A stretch of DNA of 64,000 nucleotides from Parapedobacter lycopersici (GCF_024643285.1 NZ_JAMSLW010000002.1:496001-560000), one strand, 5' to 3'. Shown: positions 48,698 to 58,319, numbered from the stretch's first letter. Program-made: numbers and translations. The notes: generated by a model from the letters alone, not told the origin.

Positions 48698-49966
48698 TTA
48701 AAGCATCTCAAAGATCCCGGCGGCACCCTGCCCGTTACCTACGCACATGGTTACCATACCGTATCGCTGGTTTCTGCGCTTCAGTTCATGGAAAAGCTGC
48801 ACCGAAAGCTTAGCCCCCGAACAACCCAGCGGATGCCCAAGTGCGATGGCACCGCCGTTGACATTCAGGATTTCGGTATTAATCTTCAGTTCACGGATGA
48901 CGGCCAATGACTGGGAGGCGAAGGCCTCATTGAGCTCAATGAGATTCATATCATCCAGTGTCATTCCGGCCATTTTCAGCGCCTTCGGAATGGCGTGAAT
49001 GGGGCCGATACCCATAATCCGCGGCGGCACCCCTGCCACACCATAGGAAACCAGGCGGGCGATCGGACTGATATTCAATGATTTCAGTTTTTTCTCAGAC
49101 ACGACGAGCACAAATGCCGCACCGTCCGAAGTCTGCGACGAGTTTCCAGCTGTAACGCTTCCCCCTGCGGCAAACACAGGCTTCAATTTCGCCAAGGCCT
49201 CCAGACTCGTATCGGCACGAGGTCCTTCATCGGTATCCACCACATACTCGCGGGTTTTGATGCTGTTTCCACCTTTAGTCGGGTTTGCCCCACCACCCTG
49301 CTGCCCCGTATGCAAAGCCGCATCGAGGTAGTTTGATGCGTCCCACTGTCCCGCACCCACGGCCGCATCGAGGTAGTTTTCCCGAACGGTAATGGGCACC
49401 ACTCCATCTTTAAGGTGGCCGTTTTTTATAGCCGCGATTGCCTTTTGGTGTGAGGCAAGGGCAAAAGCATCCTGATCTTCCCGGTTTACCCTGTATTCTT
49501 TGGCGACTGCCTCTGCGGTAAGCCCCATCCCCCAGTACCAGTCGGGGTGACGTTGGGCAACTTCGGGATTGGGCACCAGTTTCCAGCCACCGAATGGCAT
49601 GCCCGACATGACTTCCACACCGCCGGCAATAATGGCATCGGCCATACCGGTCTTGATTTTGGCAACCGCAGTGGCAATCGTTTCCAGTCCGGAAGCGCAA
49701 TACCGGTTTACGGTTACACCGGGTACCTTTTCGGTGTCAAGCCCCATAAGTGAGATCATCCGGCCGATATTGAGTCCCTGCTCCGCTTCAGGTGTGGCAT
49801 TTCCCACAATCACGTCGTCGATTTCTTCTTTATCCAGGTTAGGTACCGACGCGATCAACTGTTTAACAACTTCGGCCGCCAGGTCGTCTGCCCGGGTAAA
49901 GCGGAACACCCCTCGCGGGGCTTTTCCAACCGCAGTCCGGAATCCGGCGATAATGTATGCTTCCAT
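48698..49966 (-). CDS. fadA: Acetyl-CoA C-acyltransferase (3-ketoacyl-CoA thiolase)
   Basis: This is the thiolytic last step of beta-oxidation. The catalytic Cys lies in [15 protein letters not shown], the catalytic His in [17 protein letters not shown], and the second Cys in [13 protein letters not shown]. The 422 residues start at the ATG at 49966 ([19 protein letters not shown]); an upstream ATG at 49990 would add eight residues. It lies 26 bases after fadN and 16 before the fadE reading frame, the same order as the fadNAE operon of Bacillus. Confidence 0.96.
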   Translation of the reverse strand: MEAYIIAGFRTAVGKAPRGVFRFTRADDLAAEVVKQLIASVPNLDKEEIDDVIVGNATPEAEQGLNIGRMISLMGLDTEKVPGVTVNRYCASGLETIATAVAKIKTGMADAIIAGGVEVMSGMPFGGWKLVPNPEVAQRHPDWYWGMGLTAEAVAKEYRVNREDQDAFALASHQKAIAAIKNGHLKDGVVPITVRENYLDAAVGAGQWDASNYLDAALHTGQQGGGANPTKGGNSIKTREYVVDTDEGPRADTSLEALAKLKPVFAAGGSVTAGNSSQTSDGAAFVLVVSEKKLKSLNISPIARLVSYGVAGVPPRIMGIGPIHAIPKALKMAGMTLDDMNLIELNEAFASQSLAVIRELKINTEILNVNGGAIALGHPLGCSGAKLSVQLFHELKRRNQRYGMVTMCVGNGQGAAGIFEML

Positions 49967-49992
49967 GTTTGTGTCTTTAATATTCAGCAAAA

Positions 49993-52467
49993 CTAATTCC
50001 GTAAAGGTTTCCCCTTCGTTAACATGTGCTGGATACGCTCCAGCGTTTTCCGTTCACCACAGAGCGAGAGAAATGCCTCGCGCTCCAGGTCCAACAGGTA
50101 CTGTTCCGACACCTGCGTCGGTGTGGAGAGATTACCTCCACACATCACCCAGCCGAGTTTTTCCGAAATTTTCTGGTCGTGTTCAGATATATAGTTGCCC
50201 GCGCGCATGGAGTTAGCACCCACATAGACAATACCCAGTCCCTGCTTACCCAGCACCGTAATATCCGCCCGTGGCGCGGGCTGGGTATAACCCGCTTCGG
50301 CCAACTCCACCGCTTTGGCTTTGGCGTCCGCAAGCAACCGGTTACGGTTCATGCTGACGGCATATTTGCCCGCCTGCAGGTATCCCAACTCAAAAGCCTC
50401 TGCCGCAGAAGTGGAGACCTTGGCCTGACCGATGGTAAGGAACCGCTCCCGCAACACCTGCTGTACAATCTGACCTTCCTTAAACTCGTCCGAAGCACGC
50501 AGGGCAAACTCTTTGGTACCTCCTCCCCCTGGAATCACCCCTACGCCAAATTCAACGAGCCCCATATAGGTTTCGGCATGGAGCTGTATAAAGTCCGCAT
50601 GCATTGAAAATTCACATCCGCCCCCAAGTGCCAGATTAAACGGCGCTGCCACTACGGGAATAGCCGAATAGCGAAGGCGCATCGAAGTATCCTGAAAGGT
50701 TTTTATTGCGTTATTCAGGCCATCATAATCCTGCTCAACGGCCATCATGAATATCAAACCGATATTGGCACCGGCTGAGAAGTTTGCACCATCATTGCCG
50801 ATAACCAATCCCCGGAAGTCCTTTTCGGCGATGTCAATGGCTTGGTGAAGCCCCTGGATGACATCGCTTCCTATGGTGTTCATCTTGGTGTGGAATTCCG
50901 CATTGAGAATACCTTCGCCGAGGTCGATAACGGTAAGCCCTTCATTTTTCCATACCGTGCGCTGCCCGCGGAGGTCATTTAGAATGATAAAGCTTTCGGC
51001 ACCGGGTATGGGTTTGTATGATTTGCTTTGTGCATCATAATAATGGCGTACGCCATCTTTCACCTGATAAAACGACTCGTGGCCGCTATCCAGCATCTGC
51101 CTGACCCAGTCGGCCACTTCGCCGGAATGACCGGGTATCCGCCGCTCTTCCGCCCGGATTTTTTCCACCGTTTCCCTAACACCCAATGCGTCCCATATTT
51201 CAAAGGGGCCAAGCTCCCATCCAAACCCGGCACGCATGGCGTCATCGATGCGGAAAAACTCGTCAGTAATCTCCGGCACACGCCGCGAAACGTATTCAAA
51301 TAACGGATAATGCATCGCCCGGAAGAGCGCGCCAGCCTTGTCCGTACCCTGTTCATAAACCTTCATCCGCTTACGGATATCGTCTATCGGTTTGGTAGCT
51401 TCCAGGGTAGCCGCGGTTACCTTTTCCTGCTTCCGGTATTCAAGCGTCCCAAGGTCAAGCGCCAGAATTTCACTGTTGCCCTTATCGTCTTTTATTTTTT
51501 TATAAAACCCCTGTTTTGCTTTTTCCCCCAGCCATTGCCGCTCCACCATCTGCCGGATATAGGACGGAAGGTTGAATATTTCTTTTGCCTCGTCATCCGG
51601 TGCATTTTCTGACAGGCCTTTCGCTACATTCACCAGTGTATCCAGTCCGACCACGTCGGCGGTACGGAAGGTGGCCGATTTCGGGTGCCCCATGGCCGGA
51701 CCGGTAAATTTGTCGACATCCTCGACGGTCAGTTCCAGCTGCTCCACCAGGTGCGTAAGGGCCAGCATGGAATATACGCCGATCCGGTTGCCGATAAACG
51801 CCGGTGTATCTTTGCACAGCACCGTCGTTTTCCCCAAAAATTTATCACCATAGTGCATCAGGAAGTCTACTACCTCGGTTTTGGTTTCCGGGGTGGGGAT
51901 GATTTCAAGCAGGTGCAGGTAACGTGGCGGATTGAAAAAATGCGTGCCGCAGAAATGTGCCTGAAAATCGGCGCTCCTTCCCGCTGCCATCAGGTGGATG
52001 GGTATCCCCGAAGTATTCGAGGTAATCAGCGTTCCTTCCGTCCGGTACTGTTCGACCCGATCCAGCAGCTGTTTCTTGATATCCAGCCGTTCCACAACGA
52101 CTTCAATGACCCAATCGGCCAAGGCGATGGCTGCCATATCATCATCAAAATTCCCGGTCTGGATAAGACTGGCGGTATGCTTACTGAAAACGGGTGAGGG
52201 GTTGGTCCTGATTGCGGTTTCCAGGGATTGGTTTACCAAGCGGTTGCGTACGGTGCTGCTGTCCAGCGTCAGGCCCCTGGCTTGTTCTGCCGGCAGTAGT
52301 TCCCGGGGAACCATATCCAGCAGCAGTACCTGCACGCCTATATTGGCAAAATGGCAGGCAATGCGCGACCCCATTACCCCGGAGCCCAATACCGCCACTT
52401 TTTTGATGCGCCGCCCCGGCCCGTGCTCACCGCTGCCTTGCGTTAGTTTGATCCTTCTATTTACCAT
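49993..52467 (-). CDS. fadN: 3-hydroxyacyl-CoA dehydrogenase / enoyl-CoA hydratase fusion
   Basis: This bifunctional beta-oxidation enzyme hydrates enoyl-CoA and oxidises the hydroxyacyl product. The NAD-binding dehydrogenase comes first (KVAVLGSGVMGSRIACHFAN at about 22-42; FCGTHFFNPPRYLHLLE; the second part to about 450). The crotonase fold comes second (about 510-740; NFSAGANIGLIFM, ALGGGCEFSMHAD). This domain order and the 824-residue length match Bacillus FadN rather than E. coli FadB, whose hydratase is N-terminal. It is the first gene of the operon. Confidence 0.96.
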   Translation of the reverse strand: MVNRRIKLTQGSGEHGPGRRIKKVAVLGSGVMGSRIACHFANIGVQVLLLDMVPRELLPAEQARGLTLDSSTVRNRLVNQSLETAIRTNPSPVFSKHTASLIQTGNFDDDMAAIALADWVIEVVVERLDIKKQLLDRVEQYRTEGTLITSNTSGIPIHLMAAGRSADFQAHFCGTHFFNPPRYLHLLEIIPTPETKTEVVDFLMHYGDKFLGKTTVLCKDTPAFIGNRIGVYSMLALTHLVEQLELTVEDVDKFTGPAMGHPKSATFRTADVVGLDTLVNVAKGLSENAPDDEAKEIFNLPSYIRQMVERQWLGEKAKQGFYKKIKDDKGNSEILALDLGTLEYRKQEKVTAATLEATKPIDDIRKRMKVYEQGTDKAGALFRAMHYPLFEYVSRRVPEITDEFFRIDDAMRAGFGWELGPFEIWDALGVRETVEKIRAEERRIPGHSGEVADWVRQMLDSGHESFYQVKDGVRHYYDAQSKSYKPIPGAESFIILNDLRGQRTVWKNEGLTVIDLGEGILNAEFHTKMNTIGSDVIQGLHQAIDIAEKDFRGLVIGNDGANFSAGANIGLIFMMAVEQDYDGLNNAIKTFQDTSMRLRYSAIPVVAAPFNLALGGGCEFSMHADFIQLHAETYMGLVEFGVGVIPGGGGTKEFALRASDEFKEGQIVQQVLRERFLTIGQAKVSTSAAEAFELGYLQAGKYAVSMNRNRLLADAKAKAVELAEAGYTQPAPRADITVLGKQGLGIVYVGANSMRAGNYISEHDQKISEKLGWVMCGGNLSTPTQVSEQYLLDLEREAFLSLCGERKTLERIQHMLTKGKPLRN

Positions 52468-52537
52468 GGGATGATAACATTTCCGGGGACGAGATAACGA
52501 ATTATTAAATGAGCCGCCCGCACCCCGCTGTGAATAC

Positions 52538-52568
52538 CAAACTTAGACAAATTCGCCGTTATATGCAA
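52538..52568 (-). promoter_or_regulatory. Promoter of the fadN operon
   Basis: On the minus strand TAAGTTTG (52538-52545) matches TAnnTTTG. A partial -33 (TTG, 52566-52568) lies 20 bases upstream. The leader to the fadN ATG is about 65 bases. Confidence 0.5.
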
Positions 52569-52747
52569 TATAAAAGGAATTTATCGGTCTCGCCGCCGCC
52601 ATTGGAATCTAATTTTAATAGTGGAAATACATCAAACGGCCCGTACGCCCGCAAGAAACATCCGGACCGGGAAGGTTGTTTGTTTATCGCAGTGTCTATT
52701 TGTCGCAAACCAACGAATGCCTTATATTTACCTCAAAAAGTTGCACC

Positions 52748-53713
52748 ATGTCTATCGTCACGATACCCCGGTTGGATCTGCTTGCTTATACACAAGGTTC
52801 AGCAGCACAGCGCCGTCAATTTTCACAGGATATAGGCTCCGCTTTTACCGGGACCGGCTTTGCCACGATTACCAATCACGGCATGGATAAGGCGTTAATC
52901 ACCGAATTATATGAGGTGATACAGGCGTTCTTTGCTTTACCGGAAGAAAAAAAGCGGCAATACGAAGTCCCCGGACTCGCCGGGCAGCGGGGGTATACCT
53001 CAAAAGGCCGGGAAAAAGCCAAGGATGCCAACACACCGGATCTTAAGGAATTCTGGCAACGTGGGCAAACGCTCAGTGATGAAACGCTGTCCAAAGCCGA
53101 TTATCCGGACAACGTTGCTGTCTCCGAAATTCCCCGCTTTGACACAGTAACGGGCACGATATACGGCAGGCTGGAAGCTATCGGACGAGAATTGCTTAAG
53201 GCCATTGCGGTTTACCTGAACCTGGACGAGGATTACTTTGAACCCAAAGTGCATCAGGGCAATTCCATTTTGCGTGCCATCCATTACTTCCCGATTGAAG
53301 AACCGGATCACCTTCCCGCGGACGCCGTACGTGCAGGTGCACATGAAGACATTAACCTGATTACCCTCCTTATCGGCGCCAGTGCTGACGGGCTGGAGGT
53401 ACTCACCCGCAGAGGCACGTGGTATCCGGTGAAAGCACATGGTGAAGATATCGTCGTGAACGTTGGCGACATGCTGCAGCGGCTCACCAACAATAAACTG
53501 AAATCCACCACCCACCGTGTGGTAAATCCGCCCCGTGAGCTGATGAAGATGTCGCGCTACTCCGTCCCGTTTTTTCTGCATCCGCGGGCTTCCATGAGCC
53601 TGGCAGCGCTGCAGTCCTGTGTAGATGACCACCATCCGAACGCATATCCCGATACCACTGCAGGGGAATACCTTAACGAACGATTACGTGAGATTGGGCT
53701 AAAGTTGAACTGA
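52748..53713 (+). CDS. 2-oxoglutarate/Fe(II)-dependent oxygenase, isopenicillin-N-synthase family
   Basis: This is a non-heme iron oxygenase of 321 residues. The N-terminal DIOX_N domain has FATITNHGMD. The iron triad is H199-x-D201 in GAHEDINLITLL and H256 in STTHRVVNPP. The oxoglutarate-binding pair is R270-x-S272 in MSRYSVPFF. The start is the ATG at 52748 (MSIVTIPRLDLLAYTQG); an upstream reading from 52676 adds a non-family leader. The substrate is unknown: relatives make ethylene, antibiotics, or modify hormones and amino acids. It is monocistronic, divergent from the fad operon. Confidence 0.94.
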   Translation: MSIVTIPRLDLLAYTQGSAAQRRQFSQDIGSAFTGTGFATITNHGMDKALITELYEVIQAFFALPEEKKRQYEVPGLAGQRGYTSKGREKAKDANTPDLKEFWQRGQTLSDETLSKADYPDNVAVSEIPRFDTVTGTIYGRLEAIGRELLKAIAVYLNLDEDYFEPKVHQGNSILRAIHYFPIEEPDHLPADAVRAGAHEDINLITLLIGASADGLEVLTRRGTWYPVKAHGEDIVVNVGDMLQRLTNNKLKSTTHRVVNPPRELMKMSRYSVPFFLHPRASMSLAALQSCVDDHHPNAYPDTTAGEYLNERLREIGLKLN

Positions 53714-53734
53714 GGAGGCTAATCGCTGTTCTCA

Positions 53735-53778
53735 AAAAAGGGGCCCCCATACACCGGGCGGTGTATCTGTTGGGGGCC
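53735..53778 (-). terminator. Terminator of small paralog A, shared with the oxygenase gene
   Basis: A two-part stem (GGCCCCC with GGGGGCC, then ATACACCG with CGGTGTAT, loop GG) is followed on the minus strand by CCTTTTTTG. A five-base bulge separates the two stem parts. It also lies 21 bases after the oxygenase stop on the plus strand. Confidence 0.75.
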
Positions 53779-53803
53779 ACACATCTACCAAATTCAATAT
53801 TTT

Positions 53804-54073
53804 TTAATTCGCTATTTTAATTATGGTATCCATAAAGCGGCGGATGCAGATTTCTCCGACAAACTTACCCTGAAACTGCTCCTGCACTTTATCAATGATT
53901 CCCTCCTTTAGCTCCTTCATATTATTTGCGAACGCAACCATGCCATAATTTCCTTCGATGGCTACCTTGGTTCTGTTTTTCCCTTCCATTACCACGAAAA
54001 CAAATCTGTTCATTTTCAATAATGGTGCTGTGTCATTTCCTAATTCGTCGACTGAGTACCCAGCTTTCTTCAT
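53804..54073 (-). CDS. Small protein, paralog A (HicB-like pattern)
   Basis: This is an 89-residue protein that I cannot assign. Its core RFVFVVMEGKNRTKVAIEGN, then YGMVAFANNMKELKEGIIDK and VQEQFQGKFVGEICIRRFMD, has the strand-strand-helix-strand order of the small HicB-like fold. No HicA-type toxin is adjacent. It is clearly homologous to the gene at 54543-54806: shared KVA-EG-YG, KVQE-F-G-F-G-I-IR. It is likely cytoplasmic. A hairpin terminator follows. Confidence 0.75.
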   Translation of the reverse strand: MKKAGYSVDELGNDTAPLLKMNRFVFVVMEGKNRTKVAIEGNYGMVAFANNMKELKEGIIDKVQEQFQGKFVGEICIRRFMDTIIKIAN

Positions 54074-54542
54074 AAAATTTTTGTTTAATCGTATCCGGCT
54101 AGGTTAATACGACCTTTCCCCATTTCAGCACTGAAGCGGTATTCAGCTGCACCGATTACGGCATGGTTAAATACAGCTTAAATGCTTGTACCTTTATGCA
54201 AAGATGGAGAGCACCATGCAGAAAAATGTATACAATTATTGGGATGTTCAAGGTTCCTAATTATTTGAAACCTTAATTTTCAATGAATTAACAAAATAGC
54301 AGTAATTAACTGCCTGATTACACTGCCGGGGTTTGCTGCTTTGCGGTAAAGCAGCAACCAAATGAACAACAGCCATTACCCTTACACCCGCCCCCGCAGA
54401 TCACACGGCAGATAGCCGTTCATAACACCAAAAAATATACGGAAAACTACCGATCAGCTGTTTCACAATAAAAGTCCAATAACACCGGGCGGTGCATTAG
54501 CCAGGGCTGCCTATCAATCAAAAGTTCACAGGTGCCTGCTTG
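54074..54542. other. 469-base intergenic region between paralogs A and B
   Basis: No gene was found. It holds a short inverted repeat, AAGGTT and AACCTT (near 54249-54272), a CATCTTTG element on the minus strand near 54197-54204 that could be a weak promoter for paralog A, and ACACCGGGCGGTG at 54482-54494. The last is also found in the terminator behind paralog A. Confidence 0.5.
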
Positions 54543-54806
54543 TTATTTTTTCATGCTGATCAGCTCGTCGACATATTGGCGAATGCGGATTTTCCCGTGA
54601 AATGTACCGCCAAAATGTTCCTGTACCTTGCCGACAACCATACCCTGCAAATCGTCCATTTCCTCCATAAGGAAGACGATCCCATAACGGCCTTCGACGG
54701 CCACTTTGCCCCCGTCATGTGCATCCGTAATTACAAAAACCAATTCGGGAGGTTCAGTATCGGTTTCGGCTGTATGGTCTGGTACAGCATCTTTATTTTC
54801 ACTCAT
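54543..54806 (-). CDS. Small protein, paralog B (HicB-like pattern)
   Basis: This 87-residue protein is homologous to the one at 53804-54073. The N-terminal 20 residues are acidic and probably flexible (SENKDAVPDHTAETDTEPP). The core ELVFVITDAHDGGKVAVEGR, then YGIVFLMEEMDDLQGMVVGK and VQEHFGGTFHGKIRIRQYVD, aligns without gaps over most of its length to paralog A. It has a TAACTTTG promoter of its own. Its function is unknown. It lies downstream of the cbb3 oxidase cluster on the same strand, but the separate promoter argues against being part of it. Confidence 0.75.
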   Translation of the reverse strand: MSENKDAVPDHTAETDTEPPELVFVITDAHDGGKVAVEGRYGIVFLMEEMDDLQGMVVGKVQEHFGGTFHGKIRIRQYVDELISMKK

Positions 54807-54837
54807 CTCTTACCCGCTTGTTGAATAGATTGATGCG

Positions 54838-54845
54838 CAAAGTTA
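54838..54845 (-). promoter_or_regulatory. -7 promoter element (TAACTTTG) of paralog B
   Basis: Minus-strand TAACTTTG matches TAnnTTTG, 31 bases before the ATG at 54806. Confidence 0.55.
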
Positions 54846-54887
54846 AGAAAAAGATGGTGTTGTTGTATTTGGATTTTTCCTGATTCC

Positions 54888-55580
54888 CTACTTACAGGTG
54901 ATTGCTCCTTCCGGATAAATCAGCGGGCTCAGGTAAGGGATATCCAGGTTAGCCCCACGCAACAAAAACCAGCTCCCCATGACCAAAAACAGCAAGGGTA
55001 ACCACTTTGCTATGTTCAGACGGAACTTCCATTTCAGGCCTGCTCCTGCGATCGAGACCCCGATCATAGCGGGCAATGTGCCCAAGCCAAAGGCCATCAT
55101 AAAAATAGCGCTGCTCATAATGGAATCAGCACTCAGTGAAGCGGCCAGTGCCATGTACACCATACCGCACGGAAGCAGTCCGTTCAGTATTCCGGCTATA
55201 AAACTACCCCCCGGGCGGTATAACCAATGGCCCATCAGGCGGGCTATTGGGGCAACAAGCTGTTGTTGCCTGCGGCTAAATGAGGGGGTATATTTCCCGA
55301 ACAAATTAAATAACCCCATACCCACAAGCAGTACCCCGGTCCCTAATGTCATTGCCTGCTGCCACCCTTTGATGGAACCGGCGTGGCCGATCAGTCCGAC
55401 TAAGAGTCCCAACAGCCCATACGTGAGTACCCGTCCCGCCTGATAGCGTAATCGGTTAAGCCATACCCCCCCTATGGATTTATTCAGGGTGGGCAGTGCC
55501 AGTACCAGCGGTCCGCACATGGCGACGCAGTGCAGGCTACCGAAAAAGCCCATAAAGAAAGCCAGCTGTTGATAACTCAT
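54888..55580 (-). CDS. Sulfite-exporter TauE/SafE-family membrane protein of the cbb3 locus
   Basis: This is a 230-residue inner-membrane protein with about six segments. The motifs are SLHCVAMCGPLVLALP (H17, C18, C22) in the first helix and GLLPCGMVYMALAAS in the middle. Those paired Cys and Pro-Cys motifs resemble the CcdA/DsbD transmembrane fold and the protein often encoded at the end of cbb3 loci. A role in copper or thiol handling for oxidase assembly is inferred. Its start overlaps the ccoH stop by 4 bases. It is the last gene of the cluster. Confidence 0.9.
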   Translation of the reverse strand: MSYQQLAFFMGFFGSLHCVAMCGPLVLALPTLNKSIGGVWLNRLRYQAGRVLTYGLLGLLVGLIGHAGSIKGWQQAMTLGTGVLLVGMGLFNLFGKYTPSFSRRQQQLVAPIARLMGHWLYRPGGSFIAGILNGLLPCGMVYMALAASLSADSIMSSAIFMMAFGLGTLPAMIGVSIAGAGLKWKFRLNIAKWLPLLFLVMGSWFLLRGANLDIPYLSPLIYPEGAITCK

Positions 55581-56005
55581 TTACTTAAAAATAACTGTTT
55601 TTCAAATTGATATGGGATACCCGCAGCCTCCCATTCCAGCTGAAGTTCCCACGCACCGCGGCTGAAGGCTTGCATCGGTAGCCGAAAAAGCCGATCCGCA
55701 AAATCAAAGGGAATCACGACGTCCTGTGCCTGGTCCGAGGGCCGCCGCAGCAACAATTGCCCTTTATTTCCCGGCTGTACAAACTGGATTGTCAATGTAT
55801 CCGCAGCAATGGTTATGCGTGGCAACGCCTCGTGCTGCCGTACGTTTTGCCTACGGCGATAGACCTTATCATACTGCAGTCCCTGTTCGTAGTAATCGCC
55901 TATCTCCAGGGTATCCGTATCATTGCTGACCATGTATACACCAAAAGACACGATGACTGCAATAAACAGTGCCAGTGTGATTACAATTTTTACCCCCCAG
56001 TTCAT
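55577..56005 (-). CDS. ccoH: FixH/CcoH-type cbb3 oxidase assembly protein
   Basis: This is a 142-residue assembly factor for cbb3 oxidase. A single N-terminal membrane segment (MNWGVKIVITLALFIAVIVS) is followed by YEQGLQYDKVYRRRQNV and a periplasmic beta-sandwich domain. The ATG at 56005 is preceded by GGAAAG, and the MNWG start is the common one; an upstream ATG at 56029 is also open. The gene lies between ccoG and the SafE-like gene, overlapping the latter. Confidence 0.9.
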   Translation of the reverse strand: MNWGVKIVITLALFIAVIVSFGVYMVSNDTDTLEIGDYYEQGLQYDKVYRRRQNVRQHEALPRITIAADTLTIQFVQPGNKGQLLLRRPSDQAQDVVIPFDFADRLFRLPMQAFSRGAWELQLEWEAAGIPYQFEKQLFLSK

Positions 56006-56033
56006 ATTACTTTCCGTTATGATACCCATTTAG

Positions 56034-57416
56034 TTACTGTGGTGTCCAGCTTGCCCCACCCGGTGGCGCCACAAAAGTGGTTTTCAGCGTCTCCACAATT
56101 TTCCCATTTACTTCCACATTGATCCTTACATTGGTTTTGTAGGTTTGTATAGCCTGCTGGTCGCTGATCAGGAAAAAACTCACCTGCGCGGCGGCGCCCC
56201 GTTTCAAGGTATCAATGTGATTGATCGTTTTAATGGCAAAGCGTTGGCTTTCGGGCACCAGCTGAATGGGCAGATCGCCGTTAGTTTTGTTAATCAGCTC
56301 CACACTATAAAGGTTGCTGATGGTGCCATTGGGATGTTTCTGGTAACTACTTCCCTTGGCACGAAGCAATGTACCGTCTATGGCCGTACGGCTAAAGATA
56401 AGCCACCCAAATACGATCAGCAAAAACGACAGGACCAGGGTATAGGCAATGGCCCGGGTATTGCCTTTCTTTTTTGAACCGCCGAGTTCCATGGCGGAAT
56501 AGAACCCAATAAGCCGCTTGGGCCTATCCAGCTTTTCCATTACGGCATCGCAGGCGTCGATACAAGCGGTACAATTAACGCACTCCATCTGGATACCGTT
56601 ACGGATATCGATGCCGGTTGGACATACCTGTACACAGAGGTTACAGTCTACGCAGTCGCCCTGTTCCTCTTCCGCGCCCTTTTTCCGGTGTCCACGGGGT
56701 TCCCCACGGTTAACATCATAAGCAATGGTAATACTCTGGTCGTCCAGCAGCACACCCTGTAACCTTCCGTATGGACAGATCGTAGTACATACGATCTCCC
56801 GCACATACGCAAATACACCATAAAAGACCAGCGTAAACAACAAGATGGCGATGAGCCCGCCCAGGTGCTGGCTTACGGGGTCGGTCATGATTTTCCACAG
56901 GGCATCAACTCCAATAATATAGGCAAGAAAAATATTGGATATCAGGAACGATATACCGAAGAAAATAGTATGTTTAAGTCCCTTTTTCAGTTGTTTTTGC
57001 AGCGTATTGGGCCTTTCGTTCAATTTACGTTGCTGTTGCCAGTCACCTTCAATCCAATATTCGATCCGGCGGAATACCAACTCCATAAAAATCGTCTGTG
57101 GACATGCCCATCCACACCATATGCGGCCATACACCACGGTAAACAATACGACACATACCATGGCGATTAACATACCGAATACGAATATGTGCAGGTCCTG
57201 TGGCCAAAATACGCTGCCAAACAGCACGAATTTACGATCAATAATGTTGAACATCAGGAATGGCTCCCCGTTGATCTTGACAAACGGTGCTGCAAAAAGG
57301 AAAAAGAGCAGGGTATAACCAAACCATTGGCGGTAGTTAAACAGTTTACCACCTGGTTTTTTGGCATAGATCCACTGCCTTTTGGATTTTGTTCCCGGAA
57401 TGGTAGTTGCTCCCAT
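56034..57416 (-). CDS. ccoG: Cytochrome c oxidase accessory protein CcoG (FixG/RdxA)
   Basis: This membrane-bound polyferredoxin is thought to reduce copper for the cbb3 active site. The 460 residues have about five membrane segments. Two cluster-binding motifs are seen: CVDCNLCVQVCPTG and CVNCTACIDACD. A NapH-like motif, WCGWACPQTIFMELVFRR, lies in the first third. The C-terminal third is a periplasmic immunoglobulin-like domain. It is co-directional with ccoP (9-base gap) and ccoH. Confidence 0.97.
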   Translation of the reverse strand: MGATTIPGTKSKRQWIYAKKPGGKLFNYRQWFGYTLLFFLFAAPFVKINGEPFLMFNIIDRKFVLFGSVFWPQDLHIFVFGMLIAMVCVVLFTVVYGRIWCGWACPQTIFMELVFRRIEYWIEGDWQQQRKLNERPNTLQKQLKKGLKHTIFFGISFLISNIFLAYIIGVDALWKIMTDPVSQHLGGLIAILLFTLVFYGVFAYVREIVCTTICPYGRLQGVLLDDQSITIAYDVNRGEPRGHRKKGAEEEQGDCVDCNLCVQVCPTGIDIRNGIQMECVNCTACIDACDAVMEKLDRPKRLIGFYSAMELGGSKKKGNTRAIAYTLVLSFLLIVFGWLIFSRTAIDGTLLRAKGSSYQKHPNGTISNLYSVELINKTNGDLPIQLVPESQRFAIKTINHIDTLKRGAAAQVSFFLISDQQAIQTYKTNVRINVEVNGKIVETLKTTFVAPPGGASWTPQ

Positions 57417-57425
57417 ACGATTTGC

Positions 57426-58319
57426 TTAAATTGCCGTTTCTTCCCCCGCGGCCGGTGCCGTTTCCCCTTCCTCCAACTGCCCCTGTGGTGCTTTCGCATT
57501 TGGCGGGTTTGTTCCCTGTAAGGAAAGGATATAATTGCTTACTTCTGCAATCTGTCCGGGAGTAAGGTTCTGTTCCCAGGGCACCATGCCCTTGTCGAGC
57601 ACCCCATATTTGACAACTTTGAATATCGATTTAATGTCTCCTCCATGGAGCCAGTATTGGTCGGTCAGGTTAGGGCCTATCCCGCCCTCCCCGGAACCAC
57701 CATGGCACGCTGCACAGTTCTGGGTAAAGACCGCCTGGCCGGAAGCAAGCACTTCAGGCGTCCCATTCAGCTCCACATTATTTTCATCGACATTATTAGC
57801 CGACTGCGCGAGCCATTCCTGGCGGGCCACTTCAGCGAGCGCCATCTCCCGCTCATACTCCTGATCCTGGTTAAGACCCCAGCCGAAGACATGATACACG
57901 CATAGGTAAATAACAGCAAAAGCCATAGATCCATAGAAAAGCGCGTTAAACCAAGCAGGCACAGGGTTGTCAAGTTCCTTAATGTCGTCATACGAATGGT
58001 CGATAACCAGCTCCTCCTCTTCGGCAATCGGCCGCAGCCCCATCAGCTTATTCCACCGGGTTATACGGCGTGTCCTGCGATCGGCCTTTGCTGCTGACAC
58101 GGCCGCCTTTTCGTCTTCCAGCAATTGTGGCATGGTCATCTTGATCATCGTCTGCATGGCCTTAAGCACGACTGCGGCGGCTACCAGGATAACGACCATG
58201 ACCACAACCAGTGCGATCATGAGTAAATCATTGCTGCTGTTTCCACTGTTGAACGTGTGAGATGCGGTTTCCGCGACATCTGACGCGACGGCAAGTTGCA
58301 TGAATATCATCGTTTTCAT
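57426..58319 (-). CDS. ccoP: cbb3 oxidase subunit CcoP, mono-heme form
   Basis: This cytochrome c subunit feeds electrons to CcoO/CcoN. The 297 residues include a first membrane segment at about 32-53, a charged loop, the FixP N-terminal block IKELDNPVPAWFNALFYGSM with a second membrane segment (about 120-145), and one heme c site, CAACH (202-206), with a later Met ligand candidate in KGMVPWEQNL. Proteobacterial CcoP has two heme sites and one fewer segment; only one CxxCH is present here, which is common in Bacteroidota. The tail is Pro/Glu/Ala rich. Confidence 0.96.
   Translation of the reverse strand: MKTMIFMQLAVASDVAETASHTFNSGNSSNDLLMIALVVVMVVILVAAAVVLKAMQTMIKMTMPQLLEDEKAAVSAAKADRRTRRITRWNKLMGLRPIAEEEELVIDHSYDDIKELDNPVPAWFNALFYGSMAFAVIYLCVYHVFGWGLNQDQEYEREMALAEVARQEWLAQSANNVDENNVELNGTPEVLASGQAVFTQNCAACHGGSGEGGIGPNLTDQYWLHGGDIKSIFKVVKYGVLDKGMVPWEQNLTPGQIAEVSNYILSLQGTNPPNAKAPQGQLEEGETAPAAGEETAI

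Noticed and set aside
54482-54494. CRISPR-like or dispersed repeat from ACACCGGGCGGTG
   Set aside because: Only two copies were seen, each behind a paralogous gene, so local duplication explains them.
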